From Calditrichota bacterium (GTDB lineage: Bacteria > CLD3), in contig QQUF01000055.1 of the NCBI GenBank assembly GCA_008501735.1, positions 1-24,073 of the forward strand: DNA of 24,073 bases, read 5' to 3'. Shown here in pieces: positions 8,949-15,922 of this stretch (positions are counted from its first letter, which is position 1; every line of letters starts with the position of its first letter). The notes below the pieces were generated by a model. It had not been told where the DNA came from, made no database searches, and saw nothing but the letters and a program-made list of their open reading frames with translations. Both the position numbers and the translations under genes were made by a program.

Positions 8949-9419
8949 ATGAAAATTCTTTTCGTCTGTTATGGAAATATTTGTCGTTCTCCGTCAGCAG
9001 AAGCAGTTATGAAAAAATTAGTAAAAAATGAAAAATTGAGTGATAAAATTTACTGTGATTCAGCAGGAATTAATGGTTACCACGAAGGGCAAAATGCTGA
9101 TTCACGAATGAGAGAATACGCTTCAAAACGTGGCTTAAATCTGACAAGCATTTCGAGGCAAATTAATCCGAAAATTGATCTCGAAAAATTCGATTACATC
9201 GTTGGAATGGATTACGAAAATATGAATGATTTGACTCATCTTGATTTTGATGGGAAATACAAAAATAAAATTATCAAAATGACTGATTTTTGCACAAAAA
9301 TTAATGCAAGAGATGTTCCCGATCCTTATTACGGAGGTGGTAAAGGTTTTGAAATTGTTCTTGATATTTTAGAAGATGCTTGTGAAGGTTTTTTACAAAA
9401 ATTGAAAAAAGAAATTTAG
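8949..9419 (+). CDS. Low-molecular-weight protein tyrosine phosphatase family protein
   Basis: Cytoplasmic cysteine phosphatase of the LMW-PTP fold. With ATG 8949 the protein has 156 residues, the family norm, and starts MKILFVC; an in-frame ATG at 8937 would add four residues and overlap the upstream gene. Seen: P-loop CYGNICRS with nucleophile Cys7, Arg13 and Ser14, and the general acid Asp125 in DVPDPYYGG (122-130). All catalytic residues are present. In many bacteria LMW-PTPs act on phosphotyrosine (often beside tyrosine kinases and polysaccharide genes), but here the next gene encodes a fructosamine-3-kinase family protein. A human LMW-PTP has been shown to dephosphorylate ribulosamine 5-phosphates on proteins, which supplies substrate for this kinase family, so a deglycation role is the context-based inference. 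No tyrosine kinase is visible nearby. Confidence 0.93.
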   Translation: MKILFVCYGNICRSPSAEAVMKKLVKNEKLSDKIYCDSAGINGYHEGQNADSRMREYASKRGLNLTSISRQINPKIDLEKFDYIVGMDYENMNDLTHLDFDGKYKNKIIKMTDFCTKINARDVPDPYYGGGKGFEIVLDILEDACEGFLQKLKKEI

Positions 9420-9427
9420 CTCTAAAA

Positions 9428-10285
9428 GTGGAAGTTTTGCAAAAAATTGAAGAAGTCTTAAACGAAAAAGTCAAAAGTAAGACTAATATTTTTGGCGGTT
9501 GCATTGCAAATTCACAAAAGATAGAAACTGAGTCAGGTCGTAGTTTTTTTGTGAAGACTTTAGAAAACAAACCCAAGATTTTTCAAAATGAAGCAAGTGG
9601 ATTGAAAGAATTGCAAAAAGCTAAGGCAATCAGAATTCCAAAAGTGATTTTTCAGGATGAAGCTTTTCTTTTGCTTGAGTTTGTTGAAGAGGGAAGAAAA
9701 GACAATGAGTTTTTTCGTAATTTTGGTCAGCAATTTGCAAATCTACATAAATTTGAGAATGAGAATTTTGGCTTTTTTGAGGATAATTACATTGGTGCAA
9801 ATCCACAAAAAAATATTCCGAATAGATCTGAAGCAAACAATTGGACGGAATTCTATTTTAACAAACGTTTGCTTTTCCAATTCAAACTTTGTGAAAACAA
9901 TGGCTTTTCTACACTGGAAATGAGGAAATTGTTTTTACAATTGGAGAGCAAAATCGAAAAAATTTTGGAAGGAAGTGAAAATGTTCCTTCTTTGCTTCAC
10001 GGAGACTTGTGGAGTGGTAATTTTCTTGTTGATGAAAATTCAAATCCTTGTTTAATCGACCCTGCGGTTTACTACGGAAATCGGGAAGCAGATTTGGCGA
10101 TGACAAAATTATTCGGTGGATTTGACCAAAATTTCTATCAAACTTACAATGAAACTTTTCCACTTGCAGAAGGTTATAAATATCGAGAAAATATTTACAA
10201 CCTTTACCACATCTTAAATCATTTAAATTTGTTTGGTAAAAGTTATTACTTACAAGTGATTTCACTAATGAAAAGTTACGTTTAA
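9428..10285 (+). CDS. Fructosamine-3-kinase family protein (probable ketosamine 3-kinase, protein deglycation)
   Basis: Predicted to phosphorylate the 3-hydroxyl of ketosamines formed by non-enzymatic glycation, making them unstable so the amine is freed. Bacterial members mostly prefer ribulosamines and erythrulosamines. 285 residues, the family length. Seen: glycine-rich loop GGCIANSQ (23-30) with Cys25, matching the redox-sensitive P-loop cysteine of eukaryotic FN3Ks; likely ATP-site Lys43; catalytic LLHGDLWSGN (189-198, Asp193, Asn198); metal-binding IDPAVYYGNREADLAMT (210-226, Asp211); and the FGGF..FY element. Start is GTG at 9428, eight bases after the phosphatase stop; no ATG is available. 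The stop codon directly abuts the next gene's ATG. It should not be mistaken for an aminoglycoside-resistance kinase, which shares only the fold. Confidence 0.93.
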   Translation: MEVLQKIEEVLNEKVKSKTNIFGGCIANSQKIETESGRSFFVKTLENKPKIFQNEASGLKELQKAKAIRIPKVIFQDEAFLLLEFVEEGRKDNEFFRNFGQQFANLHKFENENFGFFEDNYIGANPQKNIPNRSEANNWTEFYFNKRLLFQFKLCENNGFSTLEMRKLFLQLESKIEKILEGSENVPSLLHGDLWSGNFLVDENSNPCLIDPAVYYGNREADLAMTKLFGGFDQNFYQTYNETFPLAEGYKYRENIYNLYHILNHLNLFGKSYYLQVISLMKSYV

Positions 10286-11224
10286 ATGATTCCTTCCACT
10301 AAAAATACTTTTGGTTTTGCTCAAGAAGCAATGCAATTTTGGGACTTCAAAAATCCAAAACTTACACATCTTGGCGATTCAGGAAATTCTGTTTACTTAG
10401 TTCAAACCGAAAATCAAAAATTTATTTTACGGCTGACTTCAACTGCTTACAGAACTAAACCCGAAAATCAAGCAGAATTGGAATTTTTACTTCATTTAAA
10501 CAAAAATGGTGTTAAAGTTAATTTTCCAATTTTATCAAAAAATACAAATTTAGTGGAGGAAATCACTTCAAGCAATGATTTGACTTGTTCGGTTTTTAAT
10601 TTTGTTGAAGGTGAATTTGTCAAACCAAGTTCTGAACTTTGGAACAAGGAAATGTTTTTGAATTGGGGCAAAACTCTTGGGCAAATTCATAAATTTGCGA
10701 TGACTTTTGAACCGAAAAGCAATTGTGACCGATGGCATTGGAATGAGGAAGTCCTGATTCGTGATGCTAAAATTTTAATTCCAAAAAGTGATTCTAAATC
10801 TTTTGAAGAGTTAGAATTTTTAATTGAAAGAATAGGCTTGTTACCAAAAATAAAAGAAAATTATGGATTGGTTCACGCAGATTTTGCACCACAGAATTTT
10901 GCTTACGGTAAAAATGGCTTGTTTGCATTTGATTTTGGGAATTGTTGTTACCATTGGTTTGTTTCAGATTTAGCAATTTCTTTGTCTGTTTTAAGGAGGC
11001 AGAAAGAAAAGGAAAAATACCAAGAGTGGATTTTTGAAGGGTACGAGAAAGTAAAACCCTTACCAAATTCTGAATTACAAAATTTGGACTTATTCTTTAG
11101 GCTTAGACTTCTCTACGTTTACCTTTCTCGGCTTTACAAATTTGGAATGAATCCAACGAAAGAAGAAAAGAAAATCTTAGTTGAATTGAAGAGTAGAGTG
11201 CATCAAAAATTATCTTTAATGTGA
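10286..11224 (+). CDS. APH/choline kinase-fold phosphotransferase, substrate unknown
   Basis: Small-molecule kinase of the phosphotransferase enzyme family (PF01636 type), 312 residues. Seen: N-lobe glycine-rich segment LGDSGNSVYLV (29-39), strand FILRL (47-51) with Arg where many kinases have Lys (common in this family), the catalytic loop LVHADFAPQN (195-204; Asp199, Asn204), and the metal-binding FAFDFGNCCYHW (213-224; Asp216) followed by VSDLA. Catalytic residues look intact. The YHWF..DLA tail resembles the group of APH-like proteins that includes homoserine-kinase-like and stress kinases rather than drug-resistance enzymes. The ATG follows the stop codon of the fructosamine kinase gene without a gap, so translation is likely coupled, suggesting a related substrate such as a sugar or amine. 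It ends 12 bases from the convergent aminotransferase gene. Substrate is not recognisable. Confidence 0.88.
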   Translation: MIPSTKNTFGFAQEAMQFWDFKNPKLTHLGDSGNSVYLVQTENQKFILRLTSTAYRTKPENQAELEFLLHLNKNGVKVNFPILSKNTNLVEEITSSNDLTCSVFNFVEGEFVKPSSELWNKEMFLNWGKTLGQIHKFAMTFEPKSNCDRWHWNEEVLIRDAKILIPKSDSKSFEELEFLIERIGLLPKIKENYGLVHADFAPQNFAYGKNGLFAFDFGNCCYHWFVSDLAISLSVLRRQKEKEKYQEWIFEGYEKVKPLPNSELQNLDLFFRLRLLYVYLSRLYKFGMNPTKEEKKILVELKSRVHQKLSLM

Positions 11225-11236
11225 GTTTAAGAATAA

Positions 11237-12394
11237 TTAATGAGAGAATTTGTAAAGTTTTTCTCCTGCTTCTTCAAGAGTTTCATTGCCTTTACAGAAG
11301 CAGAACCTTAGCAAATTTTGAGATGAATCTTTGTTTGTATAAAACACTGAAACAGGAATCGAAGCTACTTTTGCTTGACGCGTTAATCTTTGTGCAAAAG
11401 TAAAGTCGTCTTCATCGGAAAAATTTGAGTAGTCGGCAAGAATGAAATAAGTTCCTTGTGGCTGAATTGGTTTGAAACCTGTATTTTGTAAAATCTCAAA
11501 AAGTAAATTCCTTTTTTCCAAGTAAGTTTCTTGGAACTCTTCGTAAAATTCATCGCCGACTTTTAAAGCATCTGACATTGCCACCTGAAAAGGTGTAGAG
11601 GTTGCAAAAGTAACGAATTGATGACAAGCTCGGAGTCTGCGAGTGAGTTCTTCACAAGCAAGTGAAAATCCGATTTTCCAACCTGTGTAGCTGAATGTTT
11701 TTCCAGTTGAAGAAATTGTAACAGTTCTGTCTCGCATTCCTTCGATTGTTGCAAGCGGAATGTGCTTAGCTTCGTCAAAAATCAAATGTTCGTAAACCTC
11801 GTCGCAAATTGCAATTACATTCCATTTCTTGCAAAGTTCTGCAATCTTTTTCAATTCTTCCACTGTAAACACTTTTCCAGTGGGATTTTGTGGAGTGTTG
11901 AGAACTAAAAGTTTTGTCTTTTCGTTAAAAAGTGAAGATAATTTTTCAAAATCAACTTTGTAACTTGGTAACTCAATTGAAACAGTTTTTACAGTTCCTC
12001 CAGAAAGTCGAATTACTGGAGCGTACGAGTCATAAACTGGGTCAAAAACAATGCATTCGTCTCCTTGTTCCACTAAAGTTGTAAAAGTTACAAAGAGTGC
12101 TTCTGTTGCTCCACTATAAATAGTTACTTCATTCTTAGGGTCGAATTTTGTTCGGTAGAATTTTTCAAAATGCTCCTTTACAGATTCTCGCATCATTGGT
12201 AAACCAGGCGAATTTGCGTACTGATTAAATTTATTTTGCATTGCCCAAACGGCTTTTTTGCGAATAAAATCGGGTCCATCAAAATCTGGAAAACCTTGCG
12301 AAAGATTTACTGCATTTTCATTAATTGCAAGTTCTGACATTGTTGTAAAAATTGAGGTTTCGGTTTTTGCAAATTTATTACCAAGTTTAAGCAT
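11237..12394 (-). CDS. PLP-dependent class I/II aminotransferase (methionine/kynurenine aminotransferase-like)
   Basis: Fold-type I aminotransferase, 385 residues. Seen: N-terminal NLSQGFPDFDGP (30-41), QYANSPGLPMMRESV (58-72), the NPTG PLP/substrate motif (170-173), CDEVYEHL with Asp198 and Tyr201, and the Schiff-base lysine Lys232 in SSTGKTFSYTGWK, plus a C-terminal arginine in LLRFCFCKG for the carboxylate. The NLSQGFPDF opening and the GKTFSYTGWKIG block match the YbdL methionine aminotransferase / kynurenine aminotransferase (glutamine transaminase K) group better than aspartate aminotransferases, suggesting methionine salvage or aromatic/sulfur 2-oxoacid transamination. AAAGGA lies six bases upstream of the ATG (complement of 12401-12406). 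It is transcribed alone, convergent with the kinase cluster and divergent from the HD gene. Exact substrate is uncertain. Confidence 0.92.
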   Translation of the reverse strand: MLKLGNKFAKTETSIFTTMSELAINENAVNLSQGFPDFDGPDFIRKKAVWAMQNKFNQYANSPGLPMMRESVKEHFEKFYRTKFDPKNEVTIYSGATEALFVTFTTLVEQGDECIVFDPVYDSYAPVIRLSGGTVKTVSIELPSYKVDFEKLSSLFNEKTKLLVLNTPQNPTGKVFTVEELKKIAELCKKWNVIAICDEVYEHLIFDEAKHIPLATIEGMRDRTVTISSTGKTFSYTGWKIGFSLACEELTRRLRACHQFVTFATSTPFQVAMSDALKVGDEFYEEFQETYLEKRNLLFEILQNTGFKPIQPQGTYFILADYSNFSDEDDFTFAQRLTRQAKVASIPVSVFYTNKDSSQNLLRFCFCKGNETLEEAGEKLYKFSH

Positions 12395-12411
12395 TTGATT
12401 TCCTTTAAGGA

Positions 12412-12440
12412 TTAGTGGAAAGAGAACAGGAATCCACTAA
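12412..12440. promoter_or_regulatory. Perfect 8-bp inverted repeat in the aminotransferase 5' leader
   Basis: TTAGTGGA (12412-12419) and TCCACTAA (12433-12440) are separated by 13 bases, between the aminotransferase start and the divergent HD gene. In the minus-strand transcript it would form a hairpin just upstream of the AAAGGA ribosome-binding site, so it could be a repressor operator or a leader hairpin. There is no match to a known riboswitch class that I can recognise. Confidence 0.35.
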
Positions 12441-12514
12441 AAATAAAATTTAATGTTTTAAGTATTTACCTATTTTTACTTTTTCTTTATTTTGAAAAAT
12501 AAAAGGCTAAAGCT

Positions 12515-13669
12515 ATGCCATATTCGAACTTAAAAGACTTTATCCGAATTTCTGAAAAATTTAGCTATCAATATTATGCAAAAGAAGTTGATTGGCGAAA
12601 TGTAACAGAAATTGTACTAAATAATCAAGAACTGTCAGTAAGTGACAGAAATTTAGTAAAGCAAAATATAATTTTTGTAAGTGGAATGTATGATGCGAAA
12701 GAACGTAAATTAGGTCCTTTAGCAATTTTCCATCCACTCCGAGTCGCAAGTCTTGTTTCAAAAATTATACCATTCGAGAAGAAACATAATGTCTTAGTTG
12801 CTCTTTTGCACGATATTTTTGAGGATATTAAACCTAAAAATGAAGATGTTGAAAACTTTGAATGGGTAACGAAATATCCTGATTTTCAAAAAATTCTTGA
12901 TTATTTAACCAAAGATGAAAAATGGTATTTGTTTGAAAGGTTAAAATGGTTGACGAAGAGGGAGAGAGAAAATTACATACAATACATTTCAAGACTTTTG
13001 GAGTCCTCAGAAAGTAAATTTGATAAAGATGGAACTCCACAGGTTTTAGCTATAAAGTTAGCAGATAGGTTGGATAACACATTTGATTTGGGAATTAATT
13101 TGAAAGATCCATTAGATAGCACAAACTTGTTTGAAGAAATTATTAAAATTCTCTATGGATTTTCTCAATCAAAAAAAGTTAGAGGATTAACTCCAAAAAC
13201 ATCTTTTAACAATGCAGAATGCCTTTATCAGTTAAGTAAAAATATTATTTTACTTTCATTAGTAAGGCAACACGAAGAATATTTTGAATCTGACTATGTT
13301 GTAAAAATTTTTGACTCTTTAGTTAAAGCAAGTTTAAAAGAATCCGAAAGAATTGCGTTAAGAATTTTAAATTCACCAATAAATTTTGATAAAAAAGCTT
13401 GCATAATTGAGACGATAGAGTACTCAATTAGCGGAAAGTTTGATTCAATAACTTTAAAAAGTGATTTTTCAAGTTTAGATGGACTCTTCTTATCGAAATT
13501 TGAATTTGAAAATAAAGATGAAAGAAAAGAAGAATTGAAGAACTTAAACCGAGATAAAGAGTTGATTTTTAAATGTGCTTTATCTTTCGCTGTGATATTT
13601 CTTAAATTTCAGAGCGAGAAAAATTTCTTCGTAAGAGGTATAACTGAAAGTGGAATAAACCCTGATTAA
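12515..13669 (+). CDS. HD-domain phosphohydrolase of the RelA/SpoT type, no synthetase domain
   Basis: 384 residues. The N-terminal ~200 residues match the HD fold of the (p)ppGpp hydrolase half of SpoT/Rel: His73 in IFHPLRVA, His99-Asp100 in ALLHDIFED with Glu103-Asp104 in the position of the conserved hydrolase ED pair, and Asp184 in IKLADRLDNT. These are all the metal ligands and the catalytic pair, so a hydrolase is likely, and alarmone breakdown is the leading inference. No nucleotidyltransferase (synthetase), TGS or ACT domain follows. Instead, about 180 residues of charged, probably helical sequence (200-384) that I do not recognise replace them. Small alarmone hydrolases are usually only about 180 residues, so this is larger. 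Start at ATG 12515; no strong Shine-Dalgarno (AAAAGG lies about eight bases upstream). It sits alone, divergent from the aminotransferase gene and upstream of tRNA-Leu. Confidence 0.85.
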   Translation: MPYSNLKDFIRISEKFSYQYYAKEVDWRNVTEIVLNNQELSVSDRNLVKQNIIFVSGMYDAKERKLGPLAIFHPLRVASLVSKIIPFEKKHNVLVALLHDIFEDIKPKNEDVENFEWVTKYPDFQKILDYLTKDEKWYLFERLKWLTKRERENYIQYISRLLESSESKFDKDGTPQVLAIKLADRLDNTFDLGINLKDPLDSTNLFEEIIKILYGFSQSKKVRGLTPKTSFNNAECLYQLSKNIILLSLVRQHEEYFESDYVVKIFDSLVKASLKESERIALRILNSPINFDKKACIIETIEYSISGKFDSITLKSDFSSLDGLFLSKFEFENKDERKEELKNLNRDKELIFKCALSFAVIFLKFQSEKNFFVRGITESGINPD

Positions 13670-13686
13670 AATTGATAAAATTTAGG

Positions 13687-13718
13687 TTTGACAATTTTTA
13701 ACTCCTTAATTACATTAA
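13687..13718 (+). promoter_or_regulatory. Probable promoter of tRNA-Leu
   Basis: TTGACA (13688-13693), 17 bases, then TACATT (13711-13716), ending 13 bases before the mature tRNA. It also reads as TTTG (13687-13690) with 20 bases to TACATTAA, an imperfect match to the Bacteroidota -33/-7 pattern (TTTG, TAnnTTTG). Confidence 0.6.
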
Positions 13719-13729
13719 GCCACATTTTT

Positions 13730-13816
13730 GCGGGAGTGGTGGAATTGGTAGACACGTCAGACTTAGGATCTGGTGCAATTACAACTTGCGTGGGAGTTCA
13801 AGTCTCCCCTTTCGCA
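13730..13816 (+). tRNA. tRNA-Leu, anticodon TAG
   Basis: A class II tRNA of 87 bases. Acceptor stem GCGGGAG pairs with CTTTCGC (two G-T pairs) and the discriminator base is A. The D-arm contains GGTAGACAC; the anticodon arm is CAGA-CTTAGGA-TCTG, giving anticodon TAG. A long variable arm (TGCAATTACAACTTGCG) follows, then the T-arm with GTTCAAGTC. It reads CUN leucine codons, mainly CUA/CUG depending on modification. The CCA end is not encoded (TAA follows the discriminator), so it must be added by a nucleotidyltransferase. Confidence 0.97.
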
Positions 13817-13825
13817 TAATTTTAG

Positions 13826-13854
13826 AAGCCGTTTAATTTTAGACGGCTTTTTTT
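13826..13854 (+). terminator. Intrinsic terminator after tRNA-Leu
   Basis: AAGCCGTTT (13826-13834) pairs with AGACGGCTT (13841-13849; one G-T pair) around a six-base loop and is followed by a T run through 13854. It ends the tRNA transcript ten bases after the tRNA. The minus-strand gene ends at 13858, so its own transcript runs through this site, without a U tail on that strand. Confidence 0.85.
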
Positions 13855-13857
13855 GTT

Positions 13858-14868
13858 TTAGAATATTTTTTGTTTTACAAATCGAGCGGATTTTAGGCTT
13901 TTTGAATTAATAAATTCTGTTTGATAAAATGGAACTAATTCACCTCCAAAGTCTCCTTTGAACTCTCGAATTCCAGGGGTATTTGCACCAATAAAATCTA
14001 GTTCACTAAAATCATTTCTCAACTCTTCGTTACTTAAGACTTTGTACATTAAAAATGTTCCAATGAAATTTACCTCTGGGTATTTTCCTTTTTTAATTCC
14101 TGAAATCAAACTAAAGAGTTGTTCTTTGAACGTTCCAACAATCCAATTTCCAAGCGGTTCGCCAGATTTTGAAAAAACAAAGTAAGATTTTATCAAATTC
14201 ATTTCCTTAAGTAATTTCATAAAATTTATAAAATTATCTTTTTCAAATCTAAAATTAACTCCGTTTGAAATTCGAGCCTCAATTTGAAAATTATAACTTG
14301 TCTCAAAATCGTAGTGTTCTTTTACAAAACATTCAGAATTAATAGCTTTTTTTATGTGCCTTCTTCTTGCATTTCGGATTTTCTCGAATTGTGAGTTTTC
14401 ATCTAAAAGTTCGTTTCTAAGAGTGTAACTAACTTTGACATTCCAATTTCTGTCATTAAAAACTCTTACATCTTTAAGGGCTGAATTATGACTTAAGTAA
14501 ACCCAAGCGAATTCTTTTTCCAAAAATATCGCAATCTCAGAAGTGAGTTCAAATTTTCTTTTCGTTTCTGAAGAAATATTTTGAACAGTAAAATCTGAGT
14601 CAAAAATTATTCCGTTGTAGTAATTCAAAAAAGGTAAAGTTGATGTTTTTTGATTCAGCTTTGTTGAAGGGAAAATGACGCAACCACCAAGAACGTTTTG
14701 TTTCTTCGAAATCACCAAAAGTTTAAAGTCATCTCCAAAGATTCTTTTGTAAGTCGAAAGCCATTCGAGGCTGTGAAAAATCGTAGAGTTTGAATTTGAA
14801 ACCAGTGTGTTCCAAATTTCAAATTTATCTTCTGCAAGAAATTTTATTGTGTAATCCGATTTCTGCAA
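13858..14868 (-). CDS. FemAB/BioF2-like GNAT acyltransferase family protein
   Basis: 336 residues, cytoplasmic with no signal peptide. Resembles the acetyltransferase-6 (BioF2-like, FemAB/FemX-related) double-GNAT group. Seen: N-terminal FHSLEWLSTYKRIFGDDFKLLVI (about 31-53), a basic helix ARRRHIKKA near the first GNAT fold end, then in the second half GEPLGNWIVG (about 240) and the distal signature LDFIGANTPGIREFKGDFGGELVPFY, in which a G...F...FG block followed by aromatic residues is characteristic. Such proteins transfer amino acids or acyl groups from aminoacyl-tRNA or CoA to cell-wall, polysaccharide or lipid acceptors; the substrate here is unknown. It begins six bases after the SGNH-like gene ends, so it is probably in that operon. 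A wall- or polysaccharide-modifying role would fit but is inference. Confidence 0.8.
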   Translation of the reverse strand: MQKSDYTIKFLAEDKFEIWNTLVSNSNSTIFHSLEWLSTYKRIFGDDFKLLVISKKQNVLGGCVIFPSTKLNQKTSTLPFLNYYNGIIFDSDFTVQNISSETKRKFELTSEIAIFLEKEFAWVYLSHNSALKDVRVFNDRNWNVKVSYTLRNELLDENSQFEKIRNARRRHIKKAINSECFVKEHYDFETSYNFQIEARISNGVNFRFEKDNFINFMKLLKEMNLIKSYFVFSKSGEPLGNWIVGTFKEQLFSLISGIKKGKYPEVNFIGTFLMYKVLSNEELRNDFSELDFIGANTPGIREFKGDFGGELVPFYQTEFINSKSLKSARFVKQKIF

Positions 14869-14874
14869 GAGTAA

Positions 14875-15921
14875 TTACCTCAAAAGTAACATTTTTTTGG
14901 TTTGTAAAAAGTTTGCTGTTTCAAGACTGTAAAAGTAGATTCCACTTGCAACTTGTTTAGAATTTTCGTCAGTTCCATTCCAAACGACCGAACCACTTTG
15001 CTCGCTCAATTCAAACTCTCTTACCTTCTCACCCAAAACATTAAAAATTACCAATTTTGCATTTTCGTAATTCGTAATTTGTAATTCGTAATTAATTGTT
15101 GTCGAAGGGTTGAAAGGGTTTGGAAAATTTTGCTCAAGTCTAAAATTTGAAGGCTTGTTAGTTGGGGAATTTGTAGAAGTTGTGATTGTTTGGTCTGCGA
15201 TGTTTTGTAGGAAAATAACTGAAGTAGAATCTAATCCTGCTGTAAAACTTAAGCCAACAGGACTTTCATTAAAAAAAGTTTTGTAAAAAACGCAGGCGGC
15301 AAGGTAAGAACCTTTCAAACTTGGGTGACTGTTGTCTGCACTCCAAAGTTCGGCTGCAAGTGAGTCTGTCAAAAGTGCATTTTTCCAAGCCAAACCAACA
15401 GGAGCAACTTTTGAAGCCGTTTCTTCTGCAATTGATTCGTAGGCAAATTTGAGAGAACTTTGCATTTCGTGAAAACTTGGGAAATTTGGGCTACAATTTG
15501 AACTATAACATTGTTGACCACCAAATTTTCTCCCCCAAGTCATAAAAAAAACTGTCTGAGAGTTTTGTAAACTAATCAAAGAATCTAATTCTTGAGCAGA
15601 AGGGTACATCCAATTGTAACGAGTGAAATCAATTGTAGGAACTTGACTTTGTTCCTGCAAAACTACAAAATCCCAATTTTCAAGCTGGATTTTTGTCAAA
15701 GTTGTTAGATTATTTTTGTGTTGGTCAAGCCTGTAACCTCCAGGAGTATTTTGGTCGGTAAAAACATTTTTGCCAGCAGAAGTTGCCAAATTTTTAATGA
15801 GCTGTGGCAAGTCGTTAACGTAAGTGTAGCTGTTTCCCAAAAACAAAACTTTTAGCGAGTCTTGAGCAATTACACTTGTGGTTAAAACAAGAAGTAAAAT
15901 TAGTGCTTTTAAATTTTTCAT
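14875..15921 (-). CDS. Secreted SGNH-hydrolase-like protein with T9SS type A sorting domain
   Basis: 348 residues from ATG 15921 (an ATG at 15945 would overlap rlmH and disrupt the signal peptide). Signal peptide MKNLKALILLLVLTTSVIAQ (1-20). Hydrolase domain (about 23-240): GNSYTY with presumed nucleophile Ser31 in place of the GDS motif, LQEQSQVP near 88-95, and ADNSHPS with Asp196 and His199 as catalytic pair. It resembles DUF4886/SGNH esterase-like proteins. A Ser/Thr/Asn-rich linker (about 245-259) leads to the C-terminal sorting domain (260-348): FRLEQNFPNPFNPSTTINYEL, then a beta-rich tail with GEKVREF and ASGIYFYSLE, ending LLLR. This signals export by the Por (type IX) system to the surface. 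Its substrate (ester of a carbohydrate or lipid) is unknown. Part of the sorting domain is encoded by a 7-bp tandem repeat. The gene starts one base after the rlmH stop codon. Confidence 0.87.
   Translation of the reverse strand: MKNLKALILLLVLTTSVIAQDSLKVLFLGNSYTYVNDLPQLIKNLATSAGKNVFTDQNTPGGYRLDQHKNNLTTLTKIQLENWDFVVLQEQSQVPTIDFTRYNWMYPSAQELDSLISLQNSQTVFFMTWGRKFGGQQCYSSNCSPNFPSFHEMQSSLKFAYESIAEETASKVAPVGLAWKNALLTDSLAAELWSADNSHPSLKGSYLAACVFYKTFFNESPVGLSFTAGLDSTSVIFLQNIADQTITTSTNSPTNKPSNFRLEQNFPNPFNPSTTINYELQITNYENAKLVIFNVLGEKVREFELSEQSGSVVWNGTDENSKQVASGIYFYSLETANFLQTKKMLLLR
15066..15093. repeat. Heptanucleotide tandem repeat (CGTAATT x4) within the T9SS gene
   Basis: Four tandem 7-bp units, CGTAATT, CGTAATT, TGTAATT, CGTAATT, at 15066-15093. 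Because seven is not a multiple of three, the translation repeats every 21 bases and gives the NYELQITNYE stretch in the sorting domain. Heptamer tandem repeats of this kind are a known class of short repeats in some bacteria. Confidence 0.75.
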
Positions 15922-15922
15922 T

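Noticed and set aside
9428-11224. Two APH-fold genes as aminoglycoside resistance determinants.
   Set aside because: The first matches fructosamine kinases in motifs and length, and the second lacks drug-kinase signatures; both sit in an operon with a phosphatase and regulator.
11221-11403. A small plus-strand open frame after the APH-type kinase gene.
   Set aside because: It lies antisense inside the aminotransferase gene, has no recognisable motif and no ribosome site.
13670-13860. tRNA-Leu as an integration site for a genomic island.
   Set aside because: No integrase, no repeat of the tRNA 3' end, and the flanking genes are ordinary chromosomal ones.
15066-15093. Short tandem repeats suggesting a CRISPR array.
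   Set aside because: Units are 7 bp with no spacers, and no cas genes are present.
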